Assembly: GCA_902771225.1 (NCBI GenBank)
Contig: CACXWH010000006.1
Coordinates: 1-43,901, forward strand
DNA from: an uncultured Methanobrevibacter sp.
Lineage (GTDB): Archaea; Methanobacteriota; Methanobacteria; Methanobacteriales; Methanobacteriaceae
DNA length: 43,901 nucleotides
Direction of reading: 5' to 3'
Position numbers and translations under genes: made by a program
The notes under the pieces: model-generated
The model's input: the letters and a program-made list of their open reading frames with translations, nothing else
Database searches by the model: none
What the model was told of the DNA's origin: nothing
In this document: positions 28,409-38,156 of the stretch, one piece after another
Layout of the letters: each line of letters begins with the position of its first letter
How positions within the stretch are numbered: the stretch's first letter is position 1

Positions 28409-31400
28409 ATGCCAGTAGATAAAGATATTAAAAAAGTTTTAATTATTGGTTCTGGACCTATTCAAATCGGGCAGGCAGCAGAGTTTGATTATTCAGGATC
28501 ACAAGCATGTAAATCACTAAGAGAAGAGGGAATAGAAACAGTACTTGTTAACAGTAATCCTGCTACTATTCAAACAGATATTGACATGGCAGATACTGTT
28601 TATACAGAACCATTAACTCCGGAAATTGTTGCTAAAATCATAAAAGAAGAAGAAATTGATGCTATTTTACCAACTATGGGTGGACAAACCGGATTGAATA
28701 TAGCAACAGGGCTTGGAGATTTAGGATTATTGGAAGGAATTAAAGTTTTAGGCTCTGATGTTCAAACAATTAAAGATGTGGAAGACCGTGACCTGTTTGC
28801 AAATCTTATGGATGATATTGGAGAGGAAATTCCAAAATGTCAGGCTGTCGAAAGTGTTGATGATGCACTTAAAGCAGTAGAAGACATTGGTTATCCGGTT
28901 ATTGTCAGACCAGCATTCACATTAGGTGGAACTGGTGGGGGAATTGCTCACAATGAAGAAGAATTAATTGAAATCGCTACCCATGGTTTGGATATGAGTT
29001 TCATTAATCAAGTTCTTATTGATGAATCTGTTCTTGGATGGAAAGAAATCGAATTTGAGGTAATGAGGGATAAAGAAGATACCTGTATTATTGTTTGTAC
29101 AATGGAAAATATTGATCCTATGGGAATTCACACAGGAGATAGTGTGGTTGTTGCTCCAATTCAAAATTTATGTGATGAAACTGTCCAGAAAATGCGTGAT
29201 GCTTCAATTAAAATTATCCGGGCATTAGGTATTCGTGGAGGATGTAATATTCAATTTGCATTAAATCCGGAAACTGATGAATATAAGGTAATTGAAGTAA
29301 ATCCTCGTGTATCAAGAAGTAGTGCGCTTGCATCAAAAGCTACAGGTTATCCTATTGCTAAAATATCTTCAAAAATAGCTTTAGGAATGACTTTGGATGA
29401 AATTAGAAACGATATCACTAAAGAAACTCCCGCTTCATTTGAACCTGCTATTGATTATGTTGTAATTAAAATCCCGAGATGGCCATTTGATAAATTTAAA
29501 GGAATCACTCGTCAAGTTGGAGTTCAGATGAAAGCTACAGGTGAGGTAATGGCTATCGGAAGAACTTTTGAAGAAGCATTCCAAAAAGCATTAAGATCAC
29601 TTGATATGGGCTTTAACGGATTTGAGTATGTCGAATACAGTGAAGAAGATTTGGCAAATCCAACAGACTTAATTTATTTCCAGATTTATTCAGCTATCAA
29701 GGACGGTATGGATATTGATAAAATAAGAGAACTGACAAATATTGATAATTTCTTCTTATACAAAATCCGAAATATTGTAAACTTTGAAAATGACGTTTCA
29801 GCTGAAAAATTAAATGATGAATATTATTTAAGAAAAGCAAAACAGCTTGGTTTTTCCAATAAAAGATTGGCTGATTTATCTGGCCAAACTGAAGAATACA
29901 TTAGAAATTTACTTTCAAGATATAATATTAAGCAATCATACAAAATGGTAGATACCTGTGCGGCTGAATTTGAAGCTAAAACTCCATATTATTATAGTAG
30001 CTATGACACTGGTAATGAATTAACCTCAACTACCAAGAAAAAAGTAGTTATCTTAGGTGCTGGACCAATTAGAATAGGTCAGGGTATTGAATTTGATTAC
30101 TGTTGTGTACATTCATCACTTGCTTTAAAAGATGATGGAATTGAAACCATTCTTATTAATAACAACCCTGAAACTGTAAGTACTGATTATGATATTTCAG
30201 ATAAATTGTTCTTTGAACCTATTACCTTTGAAGATGTTATGGGAGTAATTGATCAAGAAAAGCCTGATGGTGTAATTGTACAATTTGGTGGTCAAACATC
30301 AATTAACTTGGCAGTACCTCTGGCCAATGCAGGAGTTAAAATTTTAGGAACTCCATACGAAAGTATTGATAGGGTTGAAGACAGAGAATTATTTGCTGAC
30401 TTACTGGAAAAATTACACATTCATCAAGCACCCTATGGAACTGCAAATTCATTTGAAGAAGCTCGTGAAATTGCGGAAAAAATCACATTCCCTGTATTGG
30501 TGCGTCCATCATATGTTATTGGTGGAAGAGCTATGGAAATTGTTTATGATAACAATGAACTTGAAGAATATATGAAAGAAGCTGTAAAAGTATCTCCGGA
30601 ACATCCAATTCTTGTCGATAAATTCCTGGAAGATGCAATTGAGTTAGATGTTGATATTTTATGTGATGGTGAAGATGTATTTATTGCAGGAATTATGGAA
30701 CATATTGAAGAAGCAGGAGTTCATTCAGGAGATTCTGCATGTGTAATTCCTCCACAAACTATTCCAGAACACATATTAGATACTATTCGTGAAAATTCAA
30801 CCAAATTGGCATTGGAATTGGATGTTAAAGGTTTAATGAATATTCAATATGCAGTAAAACTTGATGAGGAAATGGTTTATATTATTGAAGCAAACCCTCG
30901 TGCAAGTAGAACAGTTCCATTTGTAAGTAAAGCTATTGGTGTGCCGTTAGCTAAAGTGGCTACCTGGATTATGAATGGTGCTAAACTCAAAGACTTTGGT
31001 TTAACAAAAGAAATTAAAATTAATCATGTTGCTGTTAAAGAGTCTGTATTCCCATTCTTGAAGTTACCTGAATCTGATACTATTTTAGGTCCTGAAATGA
31101 AATCCACCGGTGAAAGCATTGGTATAGATGAAACATTCGGTATGGCATTTTATAAATCTCAACTTTCAGCAGGAATGGTTTTGCCTAAAGAAGGTAAAAT
31201 ATTCGTTAGTGTAAAAGAAGATGACAAGAAAAAAATCAGAACTATTGCAGAAAAAGCAGTTAATTTAGGATTTAAACTTACTGCAACTCGCGGAACTGGT
31301 GAGGCAACTGGTCTTGATAGTGTTGAGATAATCAAAAAAGTATCACAGGGCTCTCCTAACATTAGGGATGCTATTTTAAATAATGAAATTGATTTGGTTA

Positions 31401-31585
31401 TCAATACTTCTGAAGGTAAGCAATCTGCTAAAGACGGTTATACAATTAGACGTTTGGCTATTGAATTAGGTATTCCTTATGTTACTACTTTGGCAGGTGC
31501 AAGAGCAGCGCTTAATGCTATTGAAGCTGTTCAAAATAATAAAATCAAGGTCAATTCATTAAATAATTATGTTGATGAAGAATAA
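28409..31585 (+). CDS. carB: Carbamoyl-phosphate synthase large subunit
   Basis: The synthetase subunit, 1058 residues, full length and not split as in some methanogens. Two homologous ATP-grasp halves are visible: the first with IGSGPIQIGQAAEFDYSG near the start and GGTGGGIAHN, the second beginning ILGAGPIRIGQGIEFDYC with VLVRPSYVIGGRAME. A C-terminal allosteric MGS-like domain starts at about residue 930 (KIFVSVKEDDKKKI, TRGTGEATG). I chose the ATG at 28409 because GAGAGGA lies about 8 bases upstream; an earlier in-frame ATG at 28379 lies inside carA. Confidence 0.97.
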   Translation: MPVDKDIKKVLIIGSGPIQIGQAAEFDYSGSQACKSLREEGIETVLVNSNPATIQTDIDMADTVYTEPLTPEIVAKIIKEEEIDAILPTMGGQTGLNIATGLGDLGLLEGIKVLGSDVQTIKDVEDRDLFANLMDDIGEEIPKCQAVESVDDALKAVEDIGYPVIVRPAFTLGGTGGGIAHNEEELIEIATHGLDMSFINQVLIDESVLGWKEIEFEVMRDKEDTCIIVCTMENIDPMGIHTGDSVVVAPIQNLCDETVQKMRDASIKIIRALGIRGGCNIQFALNPETDEYKVIEVNPRVSRSSALASKATGYPIAKISSKIALGMTLDEIRNDITKETPASFEPAIDYVVIKIPRWPFDKFKGITRQVGVQMKATGEVMAIGRTFEEAFQKALRSLDMGFNGFEYVEYSEEDLANPTDLIYFQIYSAIKDGMDIDKIRELTNIDNFFLYKIRNIVNFENDVSAEKLNDEYYLRKAKQLGFSNKRLADLSGQTEEYIRNLLSRYNIKQSYKMVDTCAAEFEAKTPYYYSSYDTGNELTSTTKKKVVILGAGPIRIGQGIEFDYCCVHSSLALKDDGIETILINNNPETVSTDYDISDKLFFEPITFEDVMGVIDQEKPDGVIVQFGGQTSINLAVPLANAGVKILGTPYESIDRVEDRELFADLLEKLHIHQAPYGTANSFEEAREIAEKITFPVLVRPSYVIGGRAMEIVYDNNELEEYMKEAVKVSPEHPILVDKFLEDAIELDVDILCDGEDVFIAGIMEHIEEAGVHSGDSACVIPPQTIPEHILDTIRENSTKLALELDVKGLMNIQYAVKLDEEMVYIIEANPRASRTVPFVSKAIGVPLAKVATWIMNGAKLKDFGLTKEIKINHVAVKESVFPFLKLPESDTILGPEMKSTGESIGIDETFGMAFYKSQLSAGMVLPKEGKIFVSVKEDDKKKIRTIAEKAVNLGFKLTATRGTGEATGLDSVEIIKKVSQGSPNIRDAILNNEIDLVINTSEGKQSAKDGYTIRRLAIELGIPYVTTLAGARAALNAIEAVQNNKIKVNSLNNYVDEE

Positions 31586-31612
31586 TTTTTCTTCATTAAT
31601 TTCTTTTTTTTT
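31586..31612 (+). terminator. T-rich end of the carAB operon
   Basis: T runs at 31587-31591 and 31604-31612 directly follow the carB stop, the usual form of archaeal transcription ends, and face the convergent zinc-ribbon gene. Confidence 0.4.
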
Positions 31613-32210
31613 AATTAGAATATAAGTACTCTTTAATATTAATACCGCATGAAGGACATTCTTCTTGGTTAATTTTTAATTTGCTTCTACAATTGGGACA
31701 ATAATTAAGTTTAACTTCATATTCTTTAGTTAAATCTAGTTTTAAATTCATTTCAATTCTTGCTGTAATATTCTTTTTAAGCGCATTTTCATCCCAGTCG
31801 TTTTCCATTAAAATTTTCTTATAATAAAAGGCTTCTGTCATTGAAGCATAATATCCAAAGATTTTTTCTCCTTTTTTAATATAAAATCCTTTTTCCTTGT
31901 GATTAAAAAGAATTTCCCCTTCTCTTTCTTTTTTGTTAACTTTTATTCCTTTGATTCGTCCTTTCGATCTTTTTTCTGGAAATGGTGGTAATACTGTATT
32001 TTCATATTTGTTTTCAAGATCACATTCTACAAGCAGATCATAGTCAAAATTACAGTAAAATAAAGCATCTCTTTCATATAATGCATCAGATAATTTTTTA
32101 AACTCTCCATAGTCTTTATTATTGTATTTGATACGGTATACATTACCGCTTTTAACAATGTTTCTATAAAAATATCTTATTTCCTGGGAGTTAATTTCAA
32201 TCATCCTCAT
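31611..32210 (-). CDS. Duplicated-domain protein with C-terminal zinc ribbon
   Basis: A 199-residue soluble, basic protein. Two similar segments, about residues 13-57 (VYRIKYNNKDYGEFKKLSDA followed by RDALFY) and about 105-150 (GFYIKKGEKIFGYYASMTEA followed by KKILMENDWD), share the pattern Y-x-I, then G-x-F/Y, then an Ala-containing helix ending near Asp. This resembles AP2-like / integrase arm-type DNA-binding repeats (three strands and a helix). The last 35 residues form a zinc ribbon with CPNC and CPSC. A nucleic-acid-binding role is inferred. A TATA-like TTTATAAA lies about 38 bases upstream; there is no ribosome site. Confidence 0.7.
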   Translation of the reverse strand: MRMIEINSQEIRYFYRNIVKSGNVYRIKYNNKDYGEFKKLSDALYERDALFYCNFDYDLLVECDLENKYENTVLPPFPEKRSKGRIKGIKVNKKEREGEILFNHKEKGFYIKKGEKIFGYYASMTEAFYYKKILMENDWDENALKKNITARIEMNLKLDLTKEYEVKLNYCPNCRSKLKINQEECPSCGINIKEYLYSN

Positions 32211-32317
32211 TAATTTGATGGTAAGTATTAGTTATGTCAGTGGGGTTTTATAAATTTATTTTATGAATTCTTTCATTCCATAAGATTTAAATATTTTCAA
32301 TTAAAAATTTTTTTTTA

Positions 32318-33475
32318 ATGTTTACTATAACTAATGGAATTATTTTAAAAGGTTTGCATCTCAATCCGATTAAAGCTAATATAACTATTGATGATGGAAT
32401 TATTACCGATATTTCTAAAGATTCAAAAGAGGGTAAAATAATTGATGTTGATGGTGCTGTTGTAGCTCCAAGTTTTTTAAATGGCCATACTCATATTGGA
32501 GACTCAATTATTAAGGATGAAGGTTATAGTTTATCTTTGGGAGAAATGGTCAAACCGCCTAATGGGGTTAAACATCGTGCTTTAGCATCTGCTGAAGATG
32601 AGGATATTATCGAATCAATGAAATCTTCCATGTGGGATATGCTTGAGTCAGGAACTACGCATTTTATTGATTATAGGGAAGGTGGAATTAAAGGAGTTAA
32701 ACTTCTTAAGAAAGCCTCAAAAGATATTCCAATCACGCCAATAATCCTTGGTCGTGATGATAGTTTTTATGGTGATAATCCGGATTTATCAAAAGTGAAA
32801 TCACAGATTAAAAAACTTTTAAAAGTGGCTGATGGTATTGCTCCCAGCGGTTTTGGTGAAATCACGGATGAAGTTGCTAATTTAATCTCTGAAGAATGTA
32901 AAAAGGAAGGAAAAATTTCATCCATTCATGTTGCAGAATCTGAATCCACACAACTGGAGTCTTTAGAAAAATTTGGCAGGACAGAAATCGAACGGGGAGT
33001 AAATTGTGATTTTAATCAGTTGGTTCATTGTACTAATCCTAAAAATAATGATTTAAATTTAATTAAAAATTCAAATTCAAATATTGTCGTTTGTCCGAGA
33101 GCTAATGCAACATTAAATGTTGGTATTGTTCCATTAAATGAAATGTTAAAATTAGGCATCAAGCCAATTTTAGGAACGGATAATTTAATGCTTAATAATC
33201 CGAACATGTTTAGAGAATTGGAATTTACACTTAAAATAATGTCTGTTAAGTATAAAAGTTATTTAAATCCCTGCAAACTTCTACAAATGGCAACAACAAA
33301 TGGATGTCAGTTTAATTTTAATAAATCTTATATTGAAATCGGACAATTTGCCGAGTTAAATATCATAAAACATTTTTCCAAAAATTATTATTTATCTCTA
33401 ATAAACCGTTCAGAAACAAAAAATATATTATATACTATTAATAGAAAGTATACTAATAGTATATTGAACATATAG
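32318..33475 (+). CDS. Amidohydrolase (Atz/Trz or nucleoside-deaminase-like)
   Basis: A 385-residue metal-dependent amidohydrolase with the full ligand set: H57 and H59 (NGHTH), H204 with E207 (IHVAES), H237 (LVHCTN) and D288 (LGTDN). The HVAE and GTDN patterns are those of the chlorohydrolase / S-adenosylhomocysteine-deaminase group, which act on amino groups of purine or pyrimidine derivatives. The substrate is not determined. TATA-like TTTAAATATT lies about 26-34 bases before the ATG, so the transcript may be leaderless. Confidence 0.82.
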   Translation: MFTITNGIILKGLHLNPIKANITIDDGIITDISKDSKEGKIIDVDGAVVAPSFLNGHTHIGDSIIKDEGYSLSLGEMVKPPNGVKHRALASAEDEDIIESMKSSMWDMLESGTTHFIDYREGGIKGVKLLKKASKDIPITPIILGRDDSFYGDNPDLSKVKSQIKKLLKVADGIAPSGFGEITDEVANLISEECKKEGKISSIHVAESESTQLESLEKFGRTEIERGVNCDFNQLVHCTNPKNNDLNLIKNSNSNIVVCPRANATLNVGIVPLNEMLKLGIKPILGTDNLMLNNPNMFRELEFTLKIMSVKYKSYLNPCKLLQMATTNGCQFNFNKSYIEIGQFAELNIIKHFSKNYYLSLINRSETKNILYTINRKYTNSILNI

Positions 33476-33501
33476 AATCATATATTATTGGAGATTTAAA
33501 T

Positions 33502-33924
33502 ATGTACAAGAGGATTTTAGTCCCAACAGACGGGTCTGAATTTGCAAGAAAAGCAGAATTACATGCTTTATTCTTAGCTAAGGTTAGTGGTGCTGAGATT
33601 ATTGCATTAAGCGTATCTGAAAATCAATTTATTACTGGAATTTCAGTAACTGATGAAGTTGAGCAATTAAATCTGATATTAAAAGATCGCTGTGAAGAAG
33701 ATCTTAAAGAATTTGAAGAAATGAATGAAGATGGGGTAAAGATATCCTCTATTATTAGAGAAGGCTCTCCTGCAAATGTTATTTTGGATGTAGCCGTGGA
33801 AGAGGACATAGATTTAATTGTAATTGGAAGTTCAGGTAAATCTGGTTTTGATAGATTTATTCTGGGTAGTGTCAGTGATAAAGTTGTTAACGCTGCTAAA
33901 TGTCCAGTATTAGTTGTACATTAA
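33502..33924 (+). CDS. Universal stress protein (UspA family)
   Basis: A 140-residue single-domain Usp with the N-terminal strand [13 protein letters not shown] and the ATP-binding loop [15 protein letters not shown] (GxxGx9GS) near the C-terminus. This places it among ATP-binding UspA proteins. TTGGAGATT precedes the ATG, a plausible ribosome site. Its exact stress role is unknown. It precedes the CBS-domain gene by about 45 bases, and both are likely energy- or nucleotide-sensing proteins. Confidence 0.92.
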   Translation: MYKRILVPTDGSEFARKAELHALFLAKVSGAEIIALSVSENQFITGISVTDEVEQLNLILKDRCEEDLKEFEEMNEDGVKISSIIREGSPANVILDVAVEEDIDLIVIGSSGKSGFDRFILGSVSDKVVNAAKCPVLVVH

Positions 33925-33969
33925 ATTATTATAATTTTTTCATGTGAAATAGAACATAAGGTGTTTTTA

Positions 33970-34809
33970 ATGTTAGTAAAAAGAGTAATGTCTAAAAAAG
34001 TTGTTAGTGTTTCTGTTCCTGGTAGCAGAGAAAAGGTTTTAGACTTAATGAGAAAAGAAAATAAAGCAGTACTTCCTGTTATTAAAGAAGATAATAATAA
34101 ATTAGTTGGAGTTGTTACTCGTTCTGATTTAATTAATAATCCTGATGAAGAACAAATAGCAATGTTGATGAGTAGAAATCTTATTGTAGCAAGTCCTGAT
34201 GATGATGTTAAAGATGCTGCTCGTATAATGATTGAAAATGATGTAAGAAGAGTTCCTGTAGTTAATGATGATGGGGAATTAGTTGGAATTATCACTTCAT
34301 TTGATTTAGTATCTCAAGCTTTAACTAAAATTGAAATTGATGATGCTGTTGAAGATTATATGATAACTACAGTCCCTACTACTTGGGAAAAAACTCCTTT
34401 AAATGTTGCTTTTGAATCAATGAAACAATTTGGCCTCAAATCTATTTTAGCATTAGATGATAATGCTCAACTGTCCGGAATTTTAACTGAAACAGATTTC
34501 ATTGCAGAAAGTGAAATTATTTCTGAAAGAAGTGAACACAGCTCAACCGTTGGTACTGAAGGAGATAAATGGTCTTGGGACAGTACTTCTGTTTTATACA
34601 TTGAAAAAAATCATTTAAAATTCACTGATAAGGTTGTAAGTGATGTTGCTATAGGTAATGTTGAAGTAGCTAATTCAAAAACTAAAGTTTCTGATTGTGC
34701 TAAAAAAATGAAAACATTAAATATTGAACAAATCCCAGTTATAGGTGTTGAAGGAGATTTAGTGGGTATTGTTAGAGCAAGTGACTTAATCAAAGCTTTA
34801 GTCGAATAA
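33970..34809 (+). CDS. Protein of four CBS domains
   Basis: About 279 residues made of four consecutive CBS motifs (two Bateman modules), with repeating endings such as LVGVVTRSDLI, LVGIITSFDLV, LSGILTETDFI and LVGIVRASDLIKALVE. CBS pairs bind AMP, ATP or SAM and regulate partner proteins; there is no catalytic domain here. The start is the ATG with AAGGTG upstream; a GTG three codons earlier is possible but would place the site inside the coding region. It is followed 10 bases later by the unknown 154-residue protein, a likely operon partner. Confidence 0.9.
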   Translation: MLVKRVMSKKVVSVSVPGSREKVLDLMRKENKAVLPVIKEDNNKLVGVVTRSDLINNPDEEQIAMLMSRNLIVASPDDDVKDAARIMIENDVRRVPVVNDDGELVGIITSFDLVSQALTKIEIDDAVEDYMITTVPTTWEKTPLNVAFESMKQFGLKSILALDDNAQLSGILTETDFIAESEIISERSEHSSTVGTEGDKWSWDSTSVLYIEKNHLKFTDKVVSDVAIGNVEVANSKTKVSDCAKKMKTLNIEQIPVIGVEGDLVGIVRASDLIKALVE

Positions 34810-34819
34810 TCGTGATAAG

Positions 34820-35284
34820 ATGGTTGTTAGTCCAGTTTTAGTCATAAAGATTGTTGATGACAGTTCTGTGGGGGTTAGGGCTCGTTGGAGAGATGATTTT
34901 GTTGAACATCATATTGTTTTGAATTCTGTTCTTGCATATTGGTGGGCTAATGAATTATCTCCTGGCGTTAAATTCTTAGAACTACTGGAATCTGTTATCA
35001 AAAGAACTATTAATGAACTAACGCCTCATAAAACTCTAAAATTAAAATATGCCGTTAAAGCTGATGATGTTTTGGAAAAAGCATCAGATATGGAGATAAA
35101 TCTAATTGAAGTTGAAGCTGATGATATAGGATTTAAAATTGATGGCAAAACTTTAGCTTTAAACGGCCTTAGAAAATCATCTGATGTTGAAGATGAAAAA
35201 GTTCCATTTAATGAAACTTTTGATAAGGTTATTGAAACTCCAGATATTGTTTTAAAAAAATATAGGCAAATGAAGGATAAATAA
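34820..35284 (+). CDS. Methanogen hypothetical protein next to the CBS gene
   Basis: A 154-residue soluble protein. Visible segments are VLVIKIVDDSSVGVRARWRD (beta-hairpin-like), LNSVLAYWWANELSPGVKFLE (helical) and a C-terminal acidic region. A GTGAT site precedes the ATG, 10 bases after the CBS gene. I do not assign a family with confidence; it may belong to one of the methanogen-only DUFs. It could be the protein regulated by the CBS partner, which is inference from adjacency. Confidence 0.7.
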   Translation: MVVSPVLVIKIVDDSSVGVRARWRDDFVEHHIVLNSVLAYWWANELSPGVKFLELLESVIKRTINELTPHKTLKLKYAVKADDVLEKASDMEINLIEVEADDIGFKIDGKTLALNGLRKSSDVEDEKVPFNETFDKVIETPDIVLKKYRQMKDK

Positions 35285-35285
35285 G

Positions 35286-36296
35286 TTATATATTTCTTCT
35301 TATCTTGTGCAGAATATCCATAAACTCAAATAATGCCTCATCATAATCTTTAAAATTATGTCCTTCAATTAAACCATTTTTGTTTATGGCTATTTTTTCT
35401 AATTCTATTTTTTCCGAATTTTCAATTTGAATTTTTTTTCCCAACTCTTTTTTTGTTTTTTCAAGGTTTATTGTGAATGGCAGTTGGTATTGAAATTGAT
35501 TATTTTTATAGTCTATGGTGATGTCCTCATCGTCATCAAGAGCAGATAAATTTAGGCAAACTTTTTTATATCCTATTGATTTTAATTGATCATTAATTTC
35601 ATTAAATGAATCAATATTAATTATTTTGGAAAATTCATTTACTTCACATACACCAAGTTCATTAAAATCCCTAACTTTGACCAGTTCACATTCGCTTATT
35701 TTTGAAAGAATGTTTTCACTTTTTTTAATCTTTTCAATTTTTTCTTTGGTGATATGTGTATCGGTAGGAATTCTTGTTGCAAGACATGTAGTTGATTTTG
35801 AATATGGGATATTGTTTTTATTCAAATATTCATGAATCTCTTTTGAAGTCAATTTTGCCTCAATTAATGGTGTTTTGAAATTCATTTTATATGTAATTAA
35901 AATGCCCGGTCTGTTGATAACCAAATCACTAATATTGTTGCCGTCACAAATAAAATCAAAATCATTGGCTAGCGCATAATCCTTAATTTTATTATACATT
36001 AAATTTCTGCAGGAATAACATCTGCTTGGCAGGTTTTTTAAAAATTCTTCATCTTCATAAAAATTCAAGTCGATAACATGGTGTTTTATATTAAATTTTC
36101 TAGCCCGGTCTCGAGTATTTTTAATAAAGTTGTCTGGAAACAACTGATTATCAATAGTTATTGCTAAAACATCACTGCTTACCTTTGATGCAAGATAAGC
36201 TATTAAAGTACTGTCAGCACCTCCTGAAAATCCAACAGCAACTTTTTTGTCTTTTAAAATATTCTTAACAATTTCAATTTTGTCTTCCAGATTCAT
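35286..36296 (-). CDS. LarE-like PP-loop ATP-dependent sulfurtransferase
   Basis: A 336-residue N-type ATP pyrophosphatase. The PP-loop SGGADST is at 24-30 and the LarE signature DGNNISD at 118-124 (usually DGTNxDD). Cys are at 93 and 96 (RCYSCR) and at 171 (TTCLATRIP). C171 aligns with the sacrificial sulfur-donor Cys of LarE; the three together match the LarE subgroup that carries a 4Fe-4S cluster and may act catalytically. It is about 60 residues longer than usual at the C-terminus (about 275-336). No larA, larB or larC is in the window. Its ATG overlaps the tfuA stop by 4 bases (ATGA), so it is the last gene of the ycaO-tfuA operon, suggesting a sulfur-supply role in thioamidation. Confidence 0.83.
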   Translation of the reverse strand: MNLEDKIEIVKNILKDKKVAVGFSGGADSTLIAYLASKVSSDVLAITIDNQLFPDNFIKNTRDRARKFNIKHHVIDLNFYEDEEFLKNLPSRCYSCRNLMYNKIKDYALANDFDFICDGNNISDLVINRPGILITYKMNFKTPLIEAKLTSKEIHEYLNKNNIPYSKSTTCLATRIPTDTHITKEKIEKIKKSENILSKISECELVKVRDFNELGVCEVNEFSKIINIDSFNEINDQLKSIGYKKVCLNLSALDDDEDITIDYKNNQFQYQLPFTINLEKTKKELGKKIQIENSEKIELEKIAINKNGLIEGHNFKDYDEALFEFMDILHKIRRNI

Positions 36297-36946
36297 TTTA
36301 CAATACCTGCAATATATTTTATTAATTCCTTCGCATCTTCTTTTTTAATGTCTGGTGAAGTTCGAATAAAGTTAATGAGTTTACTTTTCTTCTCATCATC
36401 CAAATTTGATTCATTTAATGTTTTTGAATAATTCCGTTTAGGATAAAATGTGGATTTTGCAATTTGAATCAGTTCATCCTTTTCATCGGAGGTAATGATA
36501 TTTTCACTAACTGCATTTGTAAAAACATAGTCCATATTAATTAGAGGTTCGGATAAGCTTTCTAAGGTTTCACTATCAAGCATCACTGCTACATCATCAT
36601 CTGATGCAACTTTTCCTGTGGCATACTGTTCATATACATAACCGATGCCATGCATTCCCAATGTGTCAAGTTCTGATGCTCTTAAAGCACCCATGCTTGA
36701 TGAGCCAACAACAGTAACTCCCTTATCAATAACATTCAGAATCTCTTTATGGCCTACAGAAGAATTCTGGTGGAATACTCCGTCAATTATGCCTATAATG
36801 TCGGGATTTTCTTTAATGTCATGTCCCAAATCTCCTCTTTTAATAGGTTTTTTATAGATTACTTCAACATCATCGTGTGAATCAAACAGTTCTCTTGCTT
36901 CATCAAAGGGAAGGGATAATCCTGTATAAATTATAACTTTAACCAT
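36293..36946 (-). CDS. tfuA: TfuA-family partner of YcaO
   Basis: A 217-residue TfuA-like protein, known from trifolitoxin clusters and, in methanogens, required with YcaO for conversion of a conserved glycine of methyl-coenzyme M reductase alpha (McrA) to thioglycine. The family core is clear: IGIIDGVFHQNSSVGHKEIL, VVGSSSMGALRASEL, LGMHGIG and DDDVAVM. The usual GAASMGALRAAEL appears here as GSSSMGALRASEL. It starts 4 bases after the ycaO stop and overlaps the LarE-like gene by 4 bases. Confidence 0.93.
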   Translation of the reverse strand: MVKVIIYTGLSLPFDEARELFDSHDDVEVIYKKPIKRGDLGHDIKENPDIIGIIDGVFHQNSSVGHKEILNVIDKGVTVVGSSSMGALRASELDTLGMHGIGYVYEQYATGKVASDDDVAVMLDSETLESLSEPLINMDYVFTNAVSENIITSDEKDELIQIAKSTFYPKRNYSKTLNESNLDDEKKSKLINFIRTSPDIKKEDAKELIKYIAGIVK

Positions 36947-36950
36947 AAAA

Positions 36951-38156
36951 TCATACTCTTAAAAATCTGTATCCCGCACGGCTTTGATCAATTGAATATA
37001 GTTCCATTGTCGGTATAATGACTCTTACAACATTTACATTAAGCTCAGGACGTGTTAAATCGCAATACAGTACATGTTCAATTTCATTTTTTTTCAATTC
37101 ATCCAAAACAATATTTATGTCTTCGGTTATTGAATCGGTACTTTTATTTTCAATATCGCTTAAAGCTATTTTGTTTTCTTCATCTTCAAAGTAATGATTA
37201 TTGATACGTTTCATACGTTCATAACCTGCAGTTCTTGCAAAATCTGCCCTAACGGTATCTTCACGAGCTCCATGAATTTGTGTCGCTCTACTTTGAGCCA
37301 CTTCGGTTAATGCTCTTAAAACAGCAACTTCAGGATCAAGGTGTGTCCCCATGCCTAATGTTAAAAGCCCAGCATCTTTTAGTAATGTATCATCTGCTGA
37401 TGCGGCTATTGTTGGAACTTTAATGTCTGCAGTCAAATCCATTAGCTTAATATTGATTTCATTATCGCTAAATTTCTTAAGTGCATCATTGACAATGCTA
37501 CTTTCAATGCTTTTCAGGTCAATTTGTGTGGAATTCTTATGGGTTAACTCAAAAATGCTCCATGCATCCCTTTCAATGACTTCAAAAATTCCATGCAGTA
37601 TTGCTTCTTCTAAGCTATTTCCAGAAGCAAGGCCGTTTGTGTTTGATTTAAACAGATTTTGGCATGAATTGTCTTGTAAAACATAAGGGTGATAAATTGC
37701 ATTGGATGGAATGTAATAGTCTTTTTTACTAATTAAATCATGACAGATATTCCATTCAAGATTTATAGTTTCGATATTTTCTTTTTTAAAGTCTTTAGGT
37801 AAGTTCAAGGATTCAATATCGATGATATTGCCTTTACTAGAAATTTCTGAAATAGTTCCAGTAATTGTATTTTCATCCTGTTTTTCAGCAGAATACCTCT
37901 CAAACCCTTCCATCATGGCAGATGCTTTAGCATGTTCGACACTTATTCCCTTACCTCCATAAATACTAATGGCTCCTTCCTGTGACGTTGGTCTTATTGC
38001 AGAAAAAATCGGAAGTCCAATTCTATCCAAATGTGTGATTTCGGTAATGCGCGTAATACCTGCAATTTTACATTTGTCCTCATTATTTTCAATAGTCTGG
38101 CTTGGAGGTATAATTCTGTGGGTTCCCTTAAAATATTTAATCTCTTTTGATGTCAT
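36951..38156 (-). CDS. ycaO: YcaO-family cyclodehydratase/thioamidase
   Basis: A 401-residue YcaO that uses ATP to activate a backbone amide by phosphorylation. With TfuA, methanogen YcaO makes the McrA thioglycine. Nucleotide- and Mg-binding segments are visible: SVEHAKASAMMEGFERYSAE (72-91), SGNSLEEAILHGIFEVIERD (178-197; E192 and E195) and GMGTHLDPEVAVLRALTEVA with QSR (268-290). It lacks a Pro-rich tail, so it is unlike azoline-forming enzymes of antibiotic clusters, and no precursor peptide gene is seen nearby. Its ATG overlaps the upstream protease stop by 4 bases. Confidence 0.94.
   Translation of the reverse strand: MTSKEIKYFKGTHRIIPPSQTIENNEDKCKIAGITRITEITHLDRIGLPIFSAIRPTSQEGAISIYGGKGISVEHAKASAMMEGFERYSAEKQDENTITGTISEISSKGNIIDIESLNLPKDFKKENIETINLEWNICHDLISKKDYYIPSNAIYHPYVLQDNSCQNLFKSNTNGLASGNSLEEAILHGIFEVIERDAWSIFELTHKNSTQIDLKSIESSIVNDALKKFSDNEINIKLMDLTADIKVPTIAASADDTLLKDAGLLTLGMGTHLDPEVAVLRALTEVAQSRATQIHGAREDTVRADFARTAGYERMKRINNHYFEDEENKIALSDIENKSTDSITEDINIVLDELKKNEIEHVLYCDLTRPELNVNVVRVIIPTMELYSIDQSRAGYRFLRV

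Noticed and set aside
36951-38156. YcaO as part of an antibiotic-like (TOMM) peptide cluster
   Set aside because: No precursor peptide, dehydrogenase or E1-like partner lies nearby, the enzyme lacks a Pro-rich tail, and TfuA is the McrA-modification partner in methanogens.
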